63,418 nucleotides of DNA from an uncultured Bacteroidales bacterium (GTDB taxonomy: Bacteria > Bacteroidota > Bacteroidia > Bacteroidales > Muribaculaceae): positions 1 to 63,418 of the forward strand of contig CACYVC010000026.1 in the NCBI GenBank assembly GCA_902777835.1. The letters run 5' to 3'. Under the pieces are notes generated by a model. The model saw only the letters and a program-made list of their open reading frames with translations, had not been told where the DNA came from and ran no database searches. The translations under genes and the position numbers were made by a program. How positions within the stretch are numbered: position 1 is the first letter of the stretch; each line of letters starts with the position of its first letter. Positions 41,197 through 49,983 of the stretch are shown in pieces.

Positions 41197-44100
41197 TTAT
41201 GCTTTGTCAACCTTGATTTTCAGAGTCCATCCGTCCATGTCAAGCTCAATAGCGTCGGCAGGCACCTCACCCACGGCGAGCGAAACGGCCTGTACTTGGC
41301 CTGCAATGTAGTCATGGAACTCGGCTACTGTCTGGTTGATGCGCTCATCGGGAGCTATTACCACGTTGATTTTGTCGGTAATCTCAAATCCTGAGCTTTT
41401 GCGTACGTTCTGGATGCGGTTTACCAGTTCACGTGCCATGCCCTCGCGTCGCAGCTCGTCGGTGATGGTAATGTCGAGTGCCACAGTTAGGTTGCCTTCG
41501 TTGGCCACGAGCCATCCTGGGATGTCTTCGCTGATGATTTCCACATCGTTCAAATCAACTACGGCCTCTTGACCATCGACATTGAGCTTGATGCTGCCTT
41601 CCTGCTCAAGTTTGAGAATGTCGGCTTGAGGCAGGGTGGTGAGTTGAGCGGCAAGGGCTTTCATGATTTTGCCATATTTAGGACCGAGCTTCTTGAAGTC
41701 GGGTTTCACCTTCTTGACAAGTATGCCCTCGTCATTGCCCACAAACTTGATGCCCTTGACGTTGACCTCGCTGGTGATGAGGTCGCTCACTGCCTCTATG
41801 TCGGCACGCTGCTTCTCGTCGGAGACGGGTATCATTATTTCTGTGAGTGGCTGGCGTACCTTGATGTTCTTCTTGCGACGCAGTGCGAGAACCATAGATG
41901 TCTCCTTTTGGGCAATGTCCATGCGGTGCTCTAGCTCGTTGTCAATAATTTCCTCGCAAACGGTTGGATAGAATGCAAGGTGTACCGACTTCTCGCTGCC
42001 AGTGAGGTCGCGGTAGAGCATGTCGCTGTAGAATGGTGCTACAGGTGCCATAAGGCGTGCTACTGTCTCAAGGCACTGGTAGAGGGTTTGGTAAGCAGCA
42101 AGTTTGTTCTCGGTCATTTCACCTGCCCAGAAACGATGACGGTTGAGACGCACATACCAGTTGCTCAGGTTCTCACCCACAAAGTCGCTGATTGCGCGAG
42201 CAGCGCGAGTGGGCTCATAGTCGTTGAATTGCTCAGTAACGTCCTTGATGAGAGTATTGAGCAGCGAGATTATCCAGCGGTCAATCTCGGGACGCTTCTC
42301 CAGAGGCACCTGAGGCGCTGATGGGTCGAAGTTATCGACGTTGGCATATTGCGCGAAGAATGAGTATGTGTTGTAGAGAGTGCCGAAGAACTTGCGGCTG
42401 GTCTCCTCAACGCCTGCGGTGTCAAACTTCAAGTTCTCCCATGGTGCCGAGTTGCTGATCATGTACCAGCGCAAGGGGTCGGAACCATATTTCTCGATGG
42501 CGTTGAATGGGTCAACGGCGTTGCCCAATCGCTTGCTCATCTTGTTGCCGTTCTTGTCTTGAACAAGACCATTGGAAACAACACACTTATAAGCTACGCT
42601 GTCAAATACCATAGTGCCGATAGCGTGCAGAGTGAAGAACCATCCACGGGTCTGGTCCACACCCTCGGCAATGAAGTCGGCAGGGTAGAACTTGCGTTCA
42701 TCAACGAGGTCTTTGTTCTCAAATGGATAGTGCAACTGTGCGTAGGGCATAGCACCGCTGTCGAACCACACGTCGATCAAGTCGAGCTCGCGCTTCATGG
42801 GTTTGCCAGTGTCGCTCACGAGGGTGATGTAGTCAACGTATGGGCGATGGATGTCGATTTTGTCGTAGTTCTCCTCGCTGTAGTCGCCAGGCACGAAGCC
42901 TTTGTCCTTGAGTGGGTTGCCGCCCATGATGCCTGCTGCAACTGACTTCTCAATCTCGTTGTATAGTTCCTCTATGCCGCCAATACACTTCTCCTCGCCG
43001 TCCTCGCTGCGCCAGATGGGCAGTGGAGTGCCCCAGTAGCGGCTGCGGCTTAGGTTCCAGTCGTTGAGGTTCTCAAGCCACTTGCCAAAGCGGCCAGTGC
43101 CGGTGTGCTCGGGTTTCCACTTGATGGTCTTGTTAAGTGCTACCATGCGGTCTTTGCAAGCCGTAGAGCGGATGAACCAGCTGTCAAGAGGGTAGTAGAG
43201 CACTGGTTTGTCGGTGCGCCAGCAGTGAGGATAGTTGTGCACGTGCTTCTCAATCTTGAAGGCGGTGCCTTCTTGCTTCATGCGTATGCACATGTAGATG
43301 TTGAGGTCCTCGGCTTTGCTGGCTGCTTCCTCGTCGTACTTGCCATCTACGGTGAACTTGGGGTCGTAGGCGTTCTTTACCCACGCGCCAGCATATTCTT
43401 TGTATAGCTCCACGTTAACGAAGTTCTTGACGAAATCCTCGTCAAGGTCTTCGATGTTGTAGTACTTGCCAGTGAGATCTACCATTGGGCGGGTCTCAAG
43501 CTTTTTGTTGATCATATAAAGGGCTGGAATGCCAGCGGCATGAGCCACAAAGGCATCGTCGGCACCAAAGGTTGGTGCGATGTGAACGATACCGGTACCG
43601 TCGTCGGTGGTGACATAATCGCCAGGGATTACGCGGAAACCGTTGTCGTTGCCCACAATCTTGTCGTCAATCTTGTCAACGGGCTTAACCCATGGGAAGA
43701 GCTGCTTGTACTTGATGTCGAGCAGGTCGCTGCCCTTGAATTCGGCAATCACCTTGTAAGGTATCACCTTGTCGCCAGTTGTGTATTCGTCGAGAGATTT
43801 CTCAGCGCCTTCGGGTTTGAAATAGGCGTTAACACGTGCCTTTGCCATCAGGTAGATGGCGGGGTTGCCATTATAGGGGTTGTAGCTCTCAATGGCCACA
43901 TAGTCGATTTTCTGACCAACGCACAGGGCGGTGTTGCTTGGCAAGGTCCAGGGGGTGGTGGTCCAAGCGAGGATGCGCAGGTTGTCGCGGAATTTCTCAT
44001 CGGCGGCAGCCTTGATAGCCTCAAGTGCCTTGTGGCCGTTGTCAACCACAGTGAACTCTGCTGTCACGGTCTGGTCTTTCACGTCGCGGTAGCATCCTGG

Positions 44101-44691
44101 TTGGTTGAGCTCGTGAGAGCTGAGGCCTGTGCCAGCAGCTGGCGAGTAAGGTTGGATGGTGTAGCCCTTGTAGAGCAGACCCTTGTTGTAGAGCTGCTTC
44201 AAGAGATACCACAAAGACTCTATGTAGCTGTTCTTGTAAGTGATATACGGGTTTTTCATGTCAACCCAGTATCCCATCTTGTGAGTGAGGTCTTCCCACT
44301 CCTTGGTATATTTCATCACCTCCTTGCGGCAGGTGGCATTATATTCATCAACACTAACCTTCTTGCCAATGTCCTCTTTGGTGATGCCAAGAGATTTCTC
44401 CACGGCGAGTTCCACTGGCAGTCCGTGTGTGTCCCAGCCTGCTTTGCGCAGCACTTGATGACCTTGCATAGTCTTGAATCGGCACACCACATCCTTGATG
44501 GTTCGTGCCATCACATGGTGAATACCTGGCATGCCGTTGGCGCTAGGAGGTCCTTCATAAAAGACAAAAGCTGGAGCGCCCTCGCGTTCCTCAATGCTTT
44601 TGTGGAACACATTCTCTTCGTCCCATTTCTTCAGGACTTCCTTGTTGATGTCCGAAAGATTGAACTTGTTGTATTCGTTAAATTTCTTCAT
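41197..44691 (-). CDS. ileS: Isoleucine-tRNA ligase
   Basis: A 1164-residue class I aminoacyl-tRNA synthetase, the length of the eukaryote-like IleS type. The HIGH-equivalent motif is PSANGMPGIHH near residues 50-60 and KMSKR lies in NGNKMSKRLGN near 680. The editing domain and the anticodon-binding helices (WYVRLNRHRFW) are present. It charges tRNA-Ile in the cytoplasm. Its start overlaps the end of the upstream membrane-protein gene by 14 bp. Confidence 0.97.
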   Translation of the reverse strand: MKKFNEYNKFNLSDINKEVLKKWDEENVFHKSIEEREGAPAFVFYEGPPSANGMPGIHHVMARTIKDVVCRFKTMQGHQVLRKAGWDTHGLPVELAVEKSLGITKEDIGKKVSVDEYNATCRKEVMKYTKEWEDLTHKMGYWVDMKNPYITYKNSYIESLWYLLKQLYNKGLLYKGYTIQPYSPAAGTGLSSHELNQPGCYRDVKDQTVTAEFTVVDNGHKALEAIKAAADEKFRDNLRILAWTTTPWTLPSNTALCVGQKIDYVAIESYNPYNGNPAIYLMAKARVNAYFKPEGAEKSLDEYTTGDKVIPYKVIAEFKGSDLLDIKYKQLFPWVKPVDKIDDKIVGNDNGFRVIPGDYVTTDDGTGIVHIAPTFGADDAFVAHAAGIPALYMINKKLETRPMVDLTGKYYNIEDLDEDFVKNFVNVELYKEYAGAWVKNAYDPKFTVDGKYDEEAASKAEDLNIYMCIRMKQEGTAFKIEKHVHNYPHCWRTDKPVLYYPLDSWFIRSTACKDRMVALNKTIKWKPEHTGTGRFGKWLENLNDWNLSRSRYWGTPLPIWRSEDGEEKCIGGIEELYNEIEKSVAAGIMGGNPLKDKGFVPGDYSEENYDKIDIHRPYVDYITLVSDTGKPMKRELDLIDVWFDSGAMPYAQLHYPFENKDLVDERKFYPADFIAEGVDQTRGWFFTLHAIGTMVFDSVAYKCVVSNGLVQDKNGNKMSKRLGNAVDPFNAIEKYGSDPLRWYMISNSAPWENLKFDTAGVEETSRKFFGTLYNTYSFFAQYANVDNFDPSAPQVPLEKRPEIDRWIISLLNTLIKDVTEQFNDYEPTRAARAISDFVGENLSNWYVRLNRHRFWAGEMTENKLAAYQTLYQCLETVARLMAPVAPFYSDMLYRDLTGSEKSVHLAFYPTVCEEIIDNELEHRMDIAQKETSMVLALRRKKNIKVRQPLTEIMIPVSDEKQRADIEAVSDLITSEVNVKGIKFVGNDEGILVKKVKPDFKKLGPKYGKIMKALAAQLTTLPQADILKLEQEGSIKLNVDGQEAVVDLNDVEIISEDIPGWLVANEGNLTVALDITITDELRREGMARELVNRIQNVRKSSGFEITDKINVVIAPDERINQTVAEFHDYIAGQVQAVSLAVGEVPADAIELDMDGWTLKIKVDKA

Positions 44692-45205
44692 CTTGATTTA
44701 TAGATTGTGTTTTGTTGTGATTTTTCTTTGAAAATAGCCCCACTATCCAGTTTGCGCCGAGCAGGAGCACGTAGGAGAATGATGCTAGCAGAAGCATAAA
44801 CATGCCTGCTTCGAGCGTGAACTTGGCGGTGAACAGCGAGGCGCCACAGGCTGCAACTATTGCCAGCACAATTATGATTGTGATGATGGCTCGTGGGCTC
44901 AATTTAAGCCTTTTGGCTTTCTTTGAGAACATCATGGTTATGGCAAGAGCTAAAATGGCTATTGCGATAAGTGCCACCACCATCCACGACTCGCGGGCGT
45001 AGGTCGAGGCGCATGCCACGAGTGCCGCCATTGGCAGGATGCGCTTTCCGCTATAGGTCTCGTCGCTGTCATGTAGCCATGCCATGAACTTCTTGTTGCT
45101 GCAGTCTTGCTGCTGCAGCATTACCATATCGTGTCGTAGCATCATGGCAAGCGCCAGAAAGCCTACCACAACGAGAGAAATATGTGTAATTAACTGATAG
45201 TCCAT
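44678..45205 (-). CDS. Hypothetical membrane protein upstream of ileS
   Basis: A 175-residue protein with about five membrane segments (HISLVVVGFLALAMML, WMVVALIAIAILALAITMMF, AIITIIIVLAIVAACGASLF, GMFMLLLASFSYVLLLGANW) and a short polar region between the first two. No family is recognised. The stop lies 14 bp inside ileS, so they are co-transcribed. A TATATTTG box lies 33 bp upstream of the start. Confidence 0.65.
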   Translation of the reverse strand: MDYQLITHISLVVVGFLALAMMLRHDMVMLQQQDCSNKKFMAWLHDSDETYSGKRILPMAALVACASTYARESWMVVALIAIAILALAITMMFSKKAKRLKLSPRAIITIIIVLAIVAACGASLFTAKFTLEAGMFMLLLASFSYVLLLGANWIVGLFSKKNHNKTQSINQDEEI

Positions 45206-45237
45206 GACTTATGCATGTGTGCCTCTAAAATAATTTG

Positions 45238-45245
45238 CAAATATA
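45238..45245 (-). promoter_or_regulatory. Sigma-ABfr -7 box of the ileS operon
   Basis: The minus strand reads TATATTTG, 33 bp before the ATG at 45205. Confidence 0.55.
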
Positions 45246-45321
45246 CAAAATATCCTCGAAATACCGTGCTATAACACATCTTTAAATAAGAAAAACTTTT
45301 CAACAAGAGGGGGTGTAGGGA

Positions 45322-45414
45322 TGGAAGGTGGAAAGTGGAACGTTGGTTGCATCAGTTCAACTATTTTGCAATTTACTAACTATGAACTCTGAACTATAAA
45401 CTATAAACTATGAA
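45322..45414 (+). repeat. 7-bp arrays near the ATPase stop codon (GGAAAGT and CTATGAA families)
   Basis: Three units GGAAGGT, GGAAAGT, GGAACGT lie near 45322-45342; five units CTATGAA, CTCTGAA, CTATAAA, CTATAAA, CTATGAA lie at 45380-45414. The stop codon of the minus-strand ATPase gene (45408-45410) is inside the last unit. Confidence 0.82.
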
Positions 45415-46157
45415 CCAGTAGATAGCCCTAATTGCTTTAAATAAAGTTCGCGGTTGAGGATGAAGTTGTGTAGGTCACGATAGACACTGCAATCGTCGTA
45501 GGTCTTGTGATGAATATATCCGTCTTCTATCTCATAGATGCAGGCATCGGGGTAGGAGAGAACCACTGGCGAGTGGGTAGAGATAATGATTTGGGCGCCT
45601 TGTTGCACGACTTCTTTTATCCAACACAAGAAGGCGAGCTGATTTACGAAAGAGAGTGCTGCTTCGGGTTCATCAAAGATGTAGATGCCCTTGCCTTGCA
45701 AGCGGTTTTGAATCAAAGCTATAAAGCCTTCGCCATGCGAGCGTTCATGGATGCTCTTGCCGCCGTAGTAAGCTATATATCCTGGGTCGATATGTGCGAG
45801 GCGGTCAATTTCCGAAATTACGTTGTAATAACTCTCGGCACGGAAGAAGAAAGTGTCCTCAAACGATAGGCTGGCCATACCTTTGCCTAGTTCTTCCCAT
45901 AGCGATGAGTGGGAATCTACTGTGCGAAAGTTGAAGTTGCGTGTGCCGCCCTCGGGATTCATGCCCAGCAGTACGGCAATAGCCTCAAGCAATGTGGATT
46001 TTCCTGAGCCGTTTGGTCCAACGATGTATGTAACTGACTTCTTGAAAATAAGTTCTTTGAAGTTGGCGATAACTGGAATCGAAAAAGGATATTGCTCATG
46101 TGCCTGCCCCTCGTGCTTGTTAAAGATGCGATTGAGATAGATGTTTTCTTTTCCCAT
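45408..46157 (-). CDS. AAA-family ATPase (stand-alone, RecF/ABC-like)
   Basis: A 249-residue ATPase: Walker A IVGPNGSGKSTLLEAIAVLL near residues 42-61, Walker B GIYIFDEPEAALS near 157 and a switch-like IIISTHSPVV near 192. This is the compact predicted-ATPase family that resembles ABC heads and stand-alone OLD/RecF-like ATPases, without coiled coil or nuclease domain. Targets are unknown. It stands alone between the ileS operon and an AraC regulator. Confidence 0.82.
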   Translation of the reverse strand: MGKENIYLNRIFNKHEGQAHEQYPFSIPVIANFKELIFKKSVTYIVGPNGSGKSTLLEAIAVLLGMNPEGGTRNFNFRTVDSHSSLWEELGKGMASLSFEDTFFFRAESYYNVISEIDRLAHIDPGYIAYYGGKSIHERSHGEGFIALIQNRLQGKGIYIFDEPEAALSFVNQLAFLCWIKEVVQQGAQIIISTHSPVVLSYPDACIYEIEDGYIHHKTYDDCSVYRDLHNFILNRELYLKQLGLSTGS

Positions 46158-46236
46158 AGTGTTTGTTATTTATTTTTTTGTACAAAGAAAAACGAAACAT
46201 GTGCAGAAAACTATCCCATTAAAGTTAAATAATATT

Positions 46237-47121
46237 TTATGATAGAAATTTGTGGCGAGTGGCGAGCGGGGTAGTGCCTCGCATGCGTTTGTAAAATTTG
46301 TCAAATGAGGCGCTTGTCGCGAAGTGAAGTTGGTCTGCAATCTGCTCGACTGTAAGCGCTGTTGACTTAAGAAGTCGTGTTGCCTCCATTGCTAAGAGTT
46401 CGTTGATGCATTCCATCACCGTGCGGCCTGTTATTTGTTTCACTATTCTTGATAGGTAGGTGGTGGTGATGAAGAGGCTGTCGGCGTAGAATGACAAGTC
46501 GCGGTGCTTAAGGTAGTTGCTGGTGAGCAAAGTGTAGAATGAGACAAATATTTCCTCGCTTTGTCGTGACATTGAGAGCCTGGTTTTCTCAAACGACTGG
46601 ATGCTGATTAGGTCGTTGATGAAAACCGAGTAGAGATGCTCCAAAATCTCACTTTTTAGTGACAAAGGTTGCATGATGTATTGCCTGATAAGGAGCATGA
46701 GTGATTGCAACCGCTGAGCGTCATCAGGCAAAAGTGTGACCTTACAATTTCCATAATTAGAAAGAGGTATGACCGAAGCTTTGATAAGGTTGCGAAAGGC
46801 TTGTGTGTCGTGAGCCATCTGCTCGTCGATGATAAGGCAAATGCCCTTGTAATCATCAGTTGTTTCATAGATATAGATTGGACTTCCAGGGTAGAAGACA
46901 AACATCTCGTTAGGAGTGAATATCATCTCTCCACCGCCGTTGTCAAGAATAATGTGCCCTTTGGTCACAAGGGTGAAACTGTATATTTTCAGTTCTCCCG
47001 ACATCTCGTTGGTGAGCATGGTGAGCTGTTTGTTGGTGAGGGCGCATGTAAGTTTGTTGTCCCAGGTTTCGCGCTCGAGCATCTGGAGGTGACTTCTGCT
47101 GATTTCGTTCAGATTTGGCAT
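46237..47121 (-). CDS. AraC-family transcriptional regulator
   Basis: About 294 residues: an N-terminal cupin-like sensing part (GHIILDNGGGEMIFTPNEMF, then VFYPGSPIYIY) and a C-terminal double helix-turn-helix (LFITTTYLSRIVKQITGRT, VEQIADQLHFATSASFDKFY, then KRMRGTTPLATRH). I chose the ATG at 47121, because the ATG at 47142 lies in the -7 box. It diverges from the ferritin-like gene and may control it. Confidence 0.9.
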   Translation of the reverse strand: MPNLNEISRSHLQMLERETWDNKLTCALTNKQLTMLTNEMSGELKIYSFTLVTKGHIILDNGGGEMIFTPNEMFVFYPGSPIYIYETTDDYKGICLIIDEQMAHDTQAFRNLIKASVIPLSNYGNCKVTLLPDDAQRLQSLMLLIRQYIMQPLSLKSEILEHLYSVFINDLISIQSFEKTRLSMSRQSEEIFVSFYTLLTSNYLKHRDLSFYADSLFITTTYLSRIVKQITGRTVMECINELLAMEATRLLKSTALTVEQIADQLHFATSASFDKFYKRMRGTTPLATRHKFLS

Positions 47122-47139
47122 GTAGTGATATTTTTGCGG

Positions 47140-47147
47140 CAAAGATA
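47140..47147 (-). promoter_or_regulatory. Sigma-ABfr -7 box of the AraC gene
   Basis: The minus strand reads TATCTTTG, 18 bp before the ATG at 47121. Confidence 0.55.
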
Positions 47148-47197
47148 ATAAAAAATTTCATTTGTTTCGTTTGGGATAATAATTGGTTTTGAAAAAT

Positions 47198-47230
47198 TTT
47201 GTTTTGACGGTGAAAAAGGCAGTAACTTTG
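47198..47230 (+). promoter_or_regulatory. Sigma-ABfr promoter of the ferritin-like gene
   Basis: TTTG (47198-47201) and TAACTTTG (47223-47230) are 21 bp apart, 44 bp before the ATG at 47275. Confidence 0.65.
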
Positions 47231-47274
47231 CAGCATCAAAAACAAACATTTTATAAACACACATTTTTTAAGAA

Positions 47275-47733
47275 ATGGACGCAAAAAAATCAATCGAAGC
47301 ATTACAGTTTTTCGTTACTAATTTGAACGCTTAGTCGTTCCAACACAAGTTGCAGGCCAAAATTTTTGGTTCACTTGGATTTAAGAAGCTTGAGGCAAAG
47401 TATCTTGAGCATGCCAAGGAGGAAGGCGAGTTTGTTGACCAGTTCATCGACCGTCTGCTTGACTCGGGTGGTGAGCTCAAGCAAGAAGCTGTTGAGGCTC
47501 AAACTCTCTACAATGACCCCATCGAATTCCTCAAGGCCGACTACAATGTGTCGGTTAATGGCATAGAACTGCTGCGCAAGTGCATGGATGGCATCAAGGA
47601 CGACATCACCACTTTTGACATGATGAAGGTATATCTCAAAGACGAGGAAGATGACATGTACTGGAGCGAGGAGCAACTGGGATTGATAGAACTCATCGGA
47701 GCTAAGCCCTGGCTTATTAAGACTGCACTTTAA
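47275..47733 (+). pseudogene. Ferritin-like protein gene interrupted by an in-frame TAG
   Basis: ATG at 47275 encodes MDAKKSIEALQFFVTNLNA, then TAG at 47332-47334, and the same frame continues SFQHKLQAKIFGSLGFKKLE to a TAA at 47731-47733. Without the TAG it would be one protein of about 152 residues with ferritin-like helices and acidic metal-type residues (HAKEEGEF, DEEDDMYWSEEQ). One base change (for example CAG to TAG) explains it. The promoter and full downstream frame are intact, so the lesion is recent, or the codon is suppressed, or it is a sequencing error. A TTG restart at 47350 is possible. Confidence 0.75.
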
Positions 47734-47757
47734 GAACCATTTATAATTGTTATAATC

Positions 47758-47937
47758 ATGGAAGCAAAAGATCAAGTATTGGAAGCTATGCGCAAGGCAG
47801 GTGTGCCTTTGAACGCAGGCAAGGTGGCAGAGCTCACTGGTCTCGACCGCAAGGTCGTAGATAAGGCCTTTGCCGAGTTGAAGAAAGAGGGTGCTATCAC
47901 ATCGCCCGTGCGCTGCAAGTGGGAACCTGCTAAATAA
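47758..47937 (+). CDS. Small winged-helix-like DNA-binding protein
   Basis: A 59-residue protein: MEAKDQVLEAMRKAGVPLNA, then GKVAELTGLDRKVVDKAFAE, LKKEGAITSPVRCKWEP. The middle segment is a clear helix-turn-helix followed by a wing, like a minimal MarR/winged-helix fold. It lies 24 bp after the ferritin-like gene and before a terminator, so it is probably co-transcribed with it. Target unknown. Confidence 0.75.
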   Translation: MEAKDQVLEAMRKAGVPLNAGKVAELTGLDRKVVDKAFAELKKEGAITSPVRCKWEPAK

Positions 47938-47960
47938 GGGGTTACACGTTATTTACAATC

Positions 47961-48017
47961 TAATGGTTGGGTTATTGTGATTGCATCGATGCAACCATGA
48001 AGCCCAACCATTATTTT
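47961..48017 (+). terminator. Long hairpin terminator
   Basis: An outer stem of about 12 bp (TAATGGTTGGGT with GCCCAACCATTA, one G-T pair) encloses a second stem TTGCAT/ATGCAA. TTTTAG follows. Confidence 0.75.
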
Positions 48018-48042
48018 AGAATCGAAAATAGTTAGTTTTTAT

Positions 48043-48522
48043 ATGGAGACAATATATGATTTTAAAGCTTTGACGAGCAGGGGCCAGGAGCTGGACTTCG
48101 CTCAGTTTAAGGGCAAGGTGTTGCTCATTGTCAACACTGCCAGCAAGTGTGGCTTCACACCTCAATTCAAGGGGCTTGAGGAGTTGAACCAGAAATATAA
48201 GGATCGCGGTCTGGTTACGATAGGATTCCCCTGCAACCAGTTCAACCATCAGGACCCTGGCACCGATAGCGAGATAGAGGGCTTCTGCCAGCTCAACTAT
48301 GGTGTGACATTCCAAATCATGAAGAAAATCGACGTCAATGGCGACAATGCCCATCCGATCTTCAAGTTTTTGAAGAGCAAGACCAAAGGCGTGCTTGGCA
48401 GTGCCATCAAGTGGAACTTCACAAAGTTCCTTATTTCGCGTGATGGAGAAGTGATAAAGCGTTATGCTCCTATCACTGCACCTGAGAAAATAGTAAAGGA
48501 CATAGAGAAAATGCTAGGATAA
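48043..48522 (+). CDS. Glutathione peroxidase-family protein
   Basis: A 159-residue thioredoxin-fold peroxidase. The active-site segment NTASKCGFTPQ has Cys36 in place of selenocysteine; IGFPCNQF near 64 holds the second family motif and a possible resolving Cys, and WNFTKFLI near 125 the conserved Trp-Asn. It reduces hydroperoxides, most likely with thioredoxin. The stop codon overlaps the ATG of the following gene fossil. Confidence 0.92.
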   Translation: METIYDFKALTSRGQELDFAQFKGKVLLIVNTASKCGFTPQFKGLEELNQKYKDRGLVTIGFPCNQFNHQDPGTDSEIEGFCQLNYGVTFQIMKKIDVNGDNAHPIFKFLKSKTKGVLGSAIKWNFTKFLISRDGEVIKRYAPITAPEKIVKDIEKMLG

Positions 48523-48847
48523 TGAAGAAGATTATAATCATTGATGGAGGCCCACGTAAAACGTTCAACACGTCCTCGATGTTACAGAAGATAGCCATAC
48601 CAAGGGCAACAGCATTGTGATTGCTGAGGATGGCGACCTGTTCTACATGATGCATGGCGACGTGACCTATTGCGACGCTGCTCTCAAGGCCAACAAATTA
48701 AGCATCATTTTTGAGGACCTGGCAGCGGCCCGCGACACCCTCGACCGCGTGCGTGAGTTCATCGTCAATAATCCTACCGTTTACCTCTCCACTCACTGCC
48801 CCGAGGGCTATGAGAATCTGGAAATGAAACGCGTGATGAAGCTGTAG
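48522..48847 (+). pseudogene. Hybrid gene fossil: oxidoreductase start joined to MBL-hydrolase end
   Basis: The ATG at 48522 opens MKKIIIIDGGPRKTFNTSSM, the usual start of NAD(P)H-dependent FMN reductases, but the frame stops at 48620. From about 48590 another frame reads DSHTKGNSIVIAEDGDLF and HGDVTYCDAAL, through to LSTHCPEGYENLE, stopping at 48847. That is the C-terminal third of a metallo-beta-lactamase-fold lactonase-like hydrolase. A deletion has apparently fused two neighbouring genes out of frame; neither is functional. Confidence 0.72.
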
Positions 48848-48866
48848 GCCTCATCAACATACTAGA

Positions 48867-48907
48867 AAATGAGACATTAAGGGTTGGCCTCTATGTCTCA
48901 TTTTTTT
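48867..48907 (+). terminator. Hairpin terminator
   Basis: A perfect 11-bp stem AAATGAGACAT / ATGTCTCATTT followed by a run of T residues. Confidence 0.8.
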
Positions 48908-48938
48908 GTTTACACGGTTTTATGTAGCACCTGCTTTC

Positions 48939-49151
48939 TCAATCTATCTTTTCGATAATCAGTTCGGTAGAGTTCTCCTCGAGGGAGTTGTGTTCATCAA
49001 GATGAAAGTGCGCGCCAGGAGCATTGTCTTGTGCCAATGCTGCCATGTGATTTGCCAATGATAGCAATCCTTCCTTGTTGGCGGTGATAATCACAGCGTT
49101 ATTTTCAATTTTTACGGCAATCGTAAAGCCGTCTTCCCATTTCATTTCCAT
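48939..49151 (-). CDS. Imm32-like immunity-family protein
   Basis: About 70 residues: MEMKWEDGFTIAVKIENNAV, then ITANKEGLLSLANHMAALAQ, HFHLDEHNSLEENSTELII. The SANKEGLLSLAN and HxHLD...L...S.ELII pattern matches the Immunity protein 32 family as I remember it. Such proteins neutralise polymorphic toxins, but orphan copies are common. ATG at 49151 is preferred over 49208, which would overlap the beta-lactamase gene. It follows that gene by 22 bp. Confidence 0.7.
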   Translation of the reverse strand: MEMKWEDGFTIAVKIENNAVIITANKEGLLSLANHMAALAQDNAPGAHFHLDEHNSLEENSTELIIEKID

Positions 49152-49173
49152 AGTGGTGTGTTGGGGCTTTATG

Positions 49174-49983
49174 TTACTCTGAGAGTAAGAACTTGGCAAT
49201 TTCGGCAACTTCTTCTTCGCGTTTGGTGTGCTTTATGAAGATGGCGATAGGGTAGTAGTCGCCATTGGGCATGACAACAATGCCTACGTCGTTAATGCCT
49301 CTAAGTGTTTTGCCTTTAGAGAATCCTGTTCCGGTCTTATGGGCAAGTTTGGCACCTGGTGGCAGTGCTGCTTTGATGCGGTTGTTGCCAGTTTCGCACT
49401 TGAGCATCAAGTCCCATATATACATCAACACAGGGCTTGATAGTCGCTCGCAGTAGAACCAATTGAGCAGTTCGGCCATATCGCGAGGAGTGCACCAATT
49501 ATCGCGTGATCGTCGTGGCTTGCTGTGCATTTGCTTTTCGGTCCATTTTAGGCGTATGTCCTTAAATTCCAAGTTTCGCAAGTAGTTTTGTACATCCTTG
49601 GGACCACCGCACAACTTGAACAGCAGGTCGCAGGCGTTGTTGTCACTCTGCTGCAGCGACAGGGCAAGCAGTTCGCCATAGCTGAATTCTCGCTCCTCGT
49701 CAATAATCTTAAGCATTGGCGACCAAGTGTCTTGCTCTAAATCCTGCTTTTTCACAGTAACACGCTCGTCGAGACTGATGCCGCACGAGTCAAGATAATG
49801 GGCGACATATATGGCCTGAGGAAACTTCATCACACTGTTCATCTCATATCGTTTTTCAAAAGAATATTCATAGCTGGTGACAATGTCTCCTTTGATAATG
49901 CAAGCCCCACATCGCTGAGCCTGGACTTGAAAGCCTAGCGAAAGGACAATGAAAAGAAATGATATTTTCTTTATTTTTCCCAT
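49174..49983 (-). CDS. Class A beta-lactamase-like serine hydrolase (subclass A2 type)
   Basis: A 269-residue protein with a signal peptide ending near Ala22. All class A active-site elements are visible: S50-VMK, S113-D114-N115, a candidate general-base Glu149 in TEKQMH (the omega-loop pattern of PER/CfxA-type enzymes), and K216-TGTG. Length and motifs fit a periplasmic beta-lactamase of the A2 subclass common in Bacteroidetes, so it may hydrolyse cephalosporins; activity is not shown. The ATG overlaps the end of the AbiEii gene by 13 bp, coupling it to a toxin-antitoxin module. Confidence 0.85.
   Translation of the reverse strand: MGKIKKISFLFIVLSLGFQVQAQRCGACIIKGDIVTSYEYSFEKRYEMNSVMKFPQAIYVAHYLDSCGISLDERVTVKKQDLEQDTWSPMLKIIDEEREFSYGELLALSLQQSDNNACDLLFKLCGGPKDVQNYLRNLEFKDIRLKWTEKQMHSKPRRSRDNWCTPRDMAELLNWFYCERLSSPVLMYIWDLMLKCETGNNRIKAALPPGAKLAHKTGTGFSKGKTLRGINDVGIVVMPNGDYYPIAIFIKHTKREEEVAEIAKFLLSE

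Noticed and set aside
43540-44703. A 387-residue plus-strand ORF antisense to ileS
   Set aside because: It lies entirely opposite the certain ileS gene, has no domain or export signal, and such shadows are common in this codon usage.
47332-47334. TAG read as pyrrolysine
   Set aside because: No pyrrolysine machinery is expected in Bacteroidales, and the position in a ferritin-like helix has no precedent; nonsense mutation is simpler.
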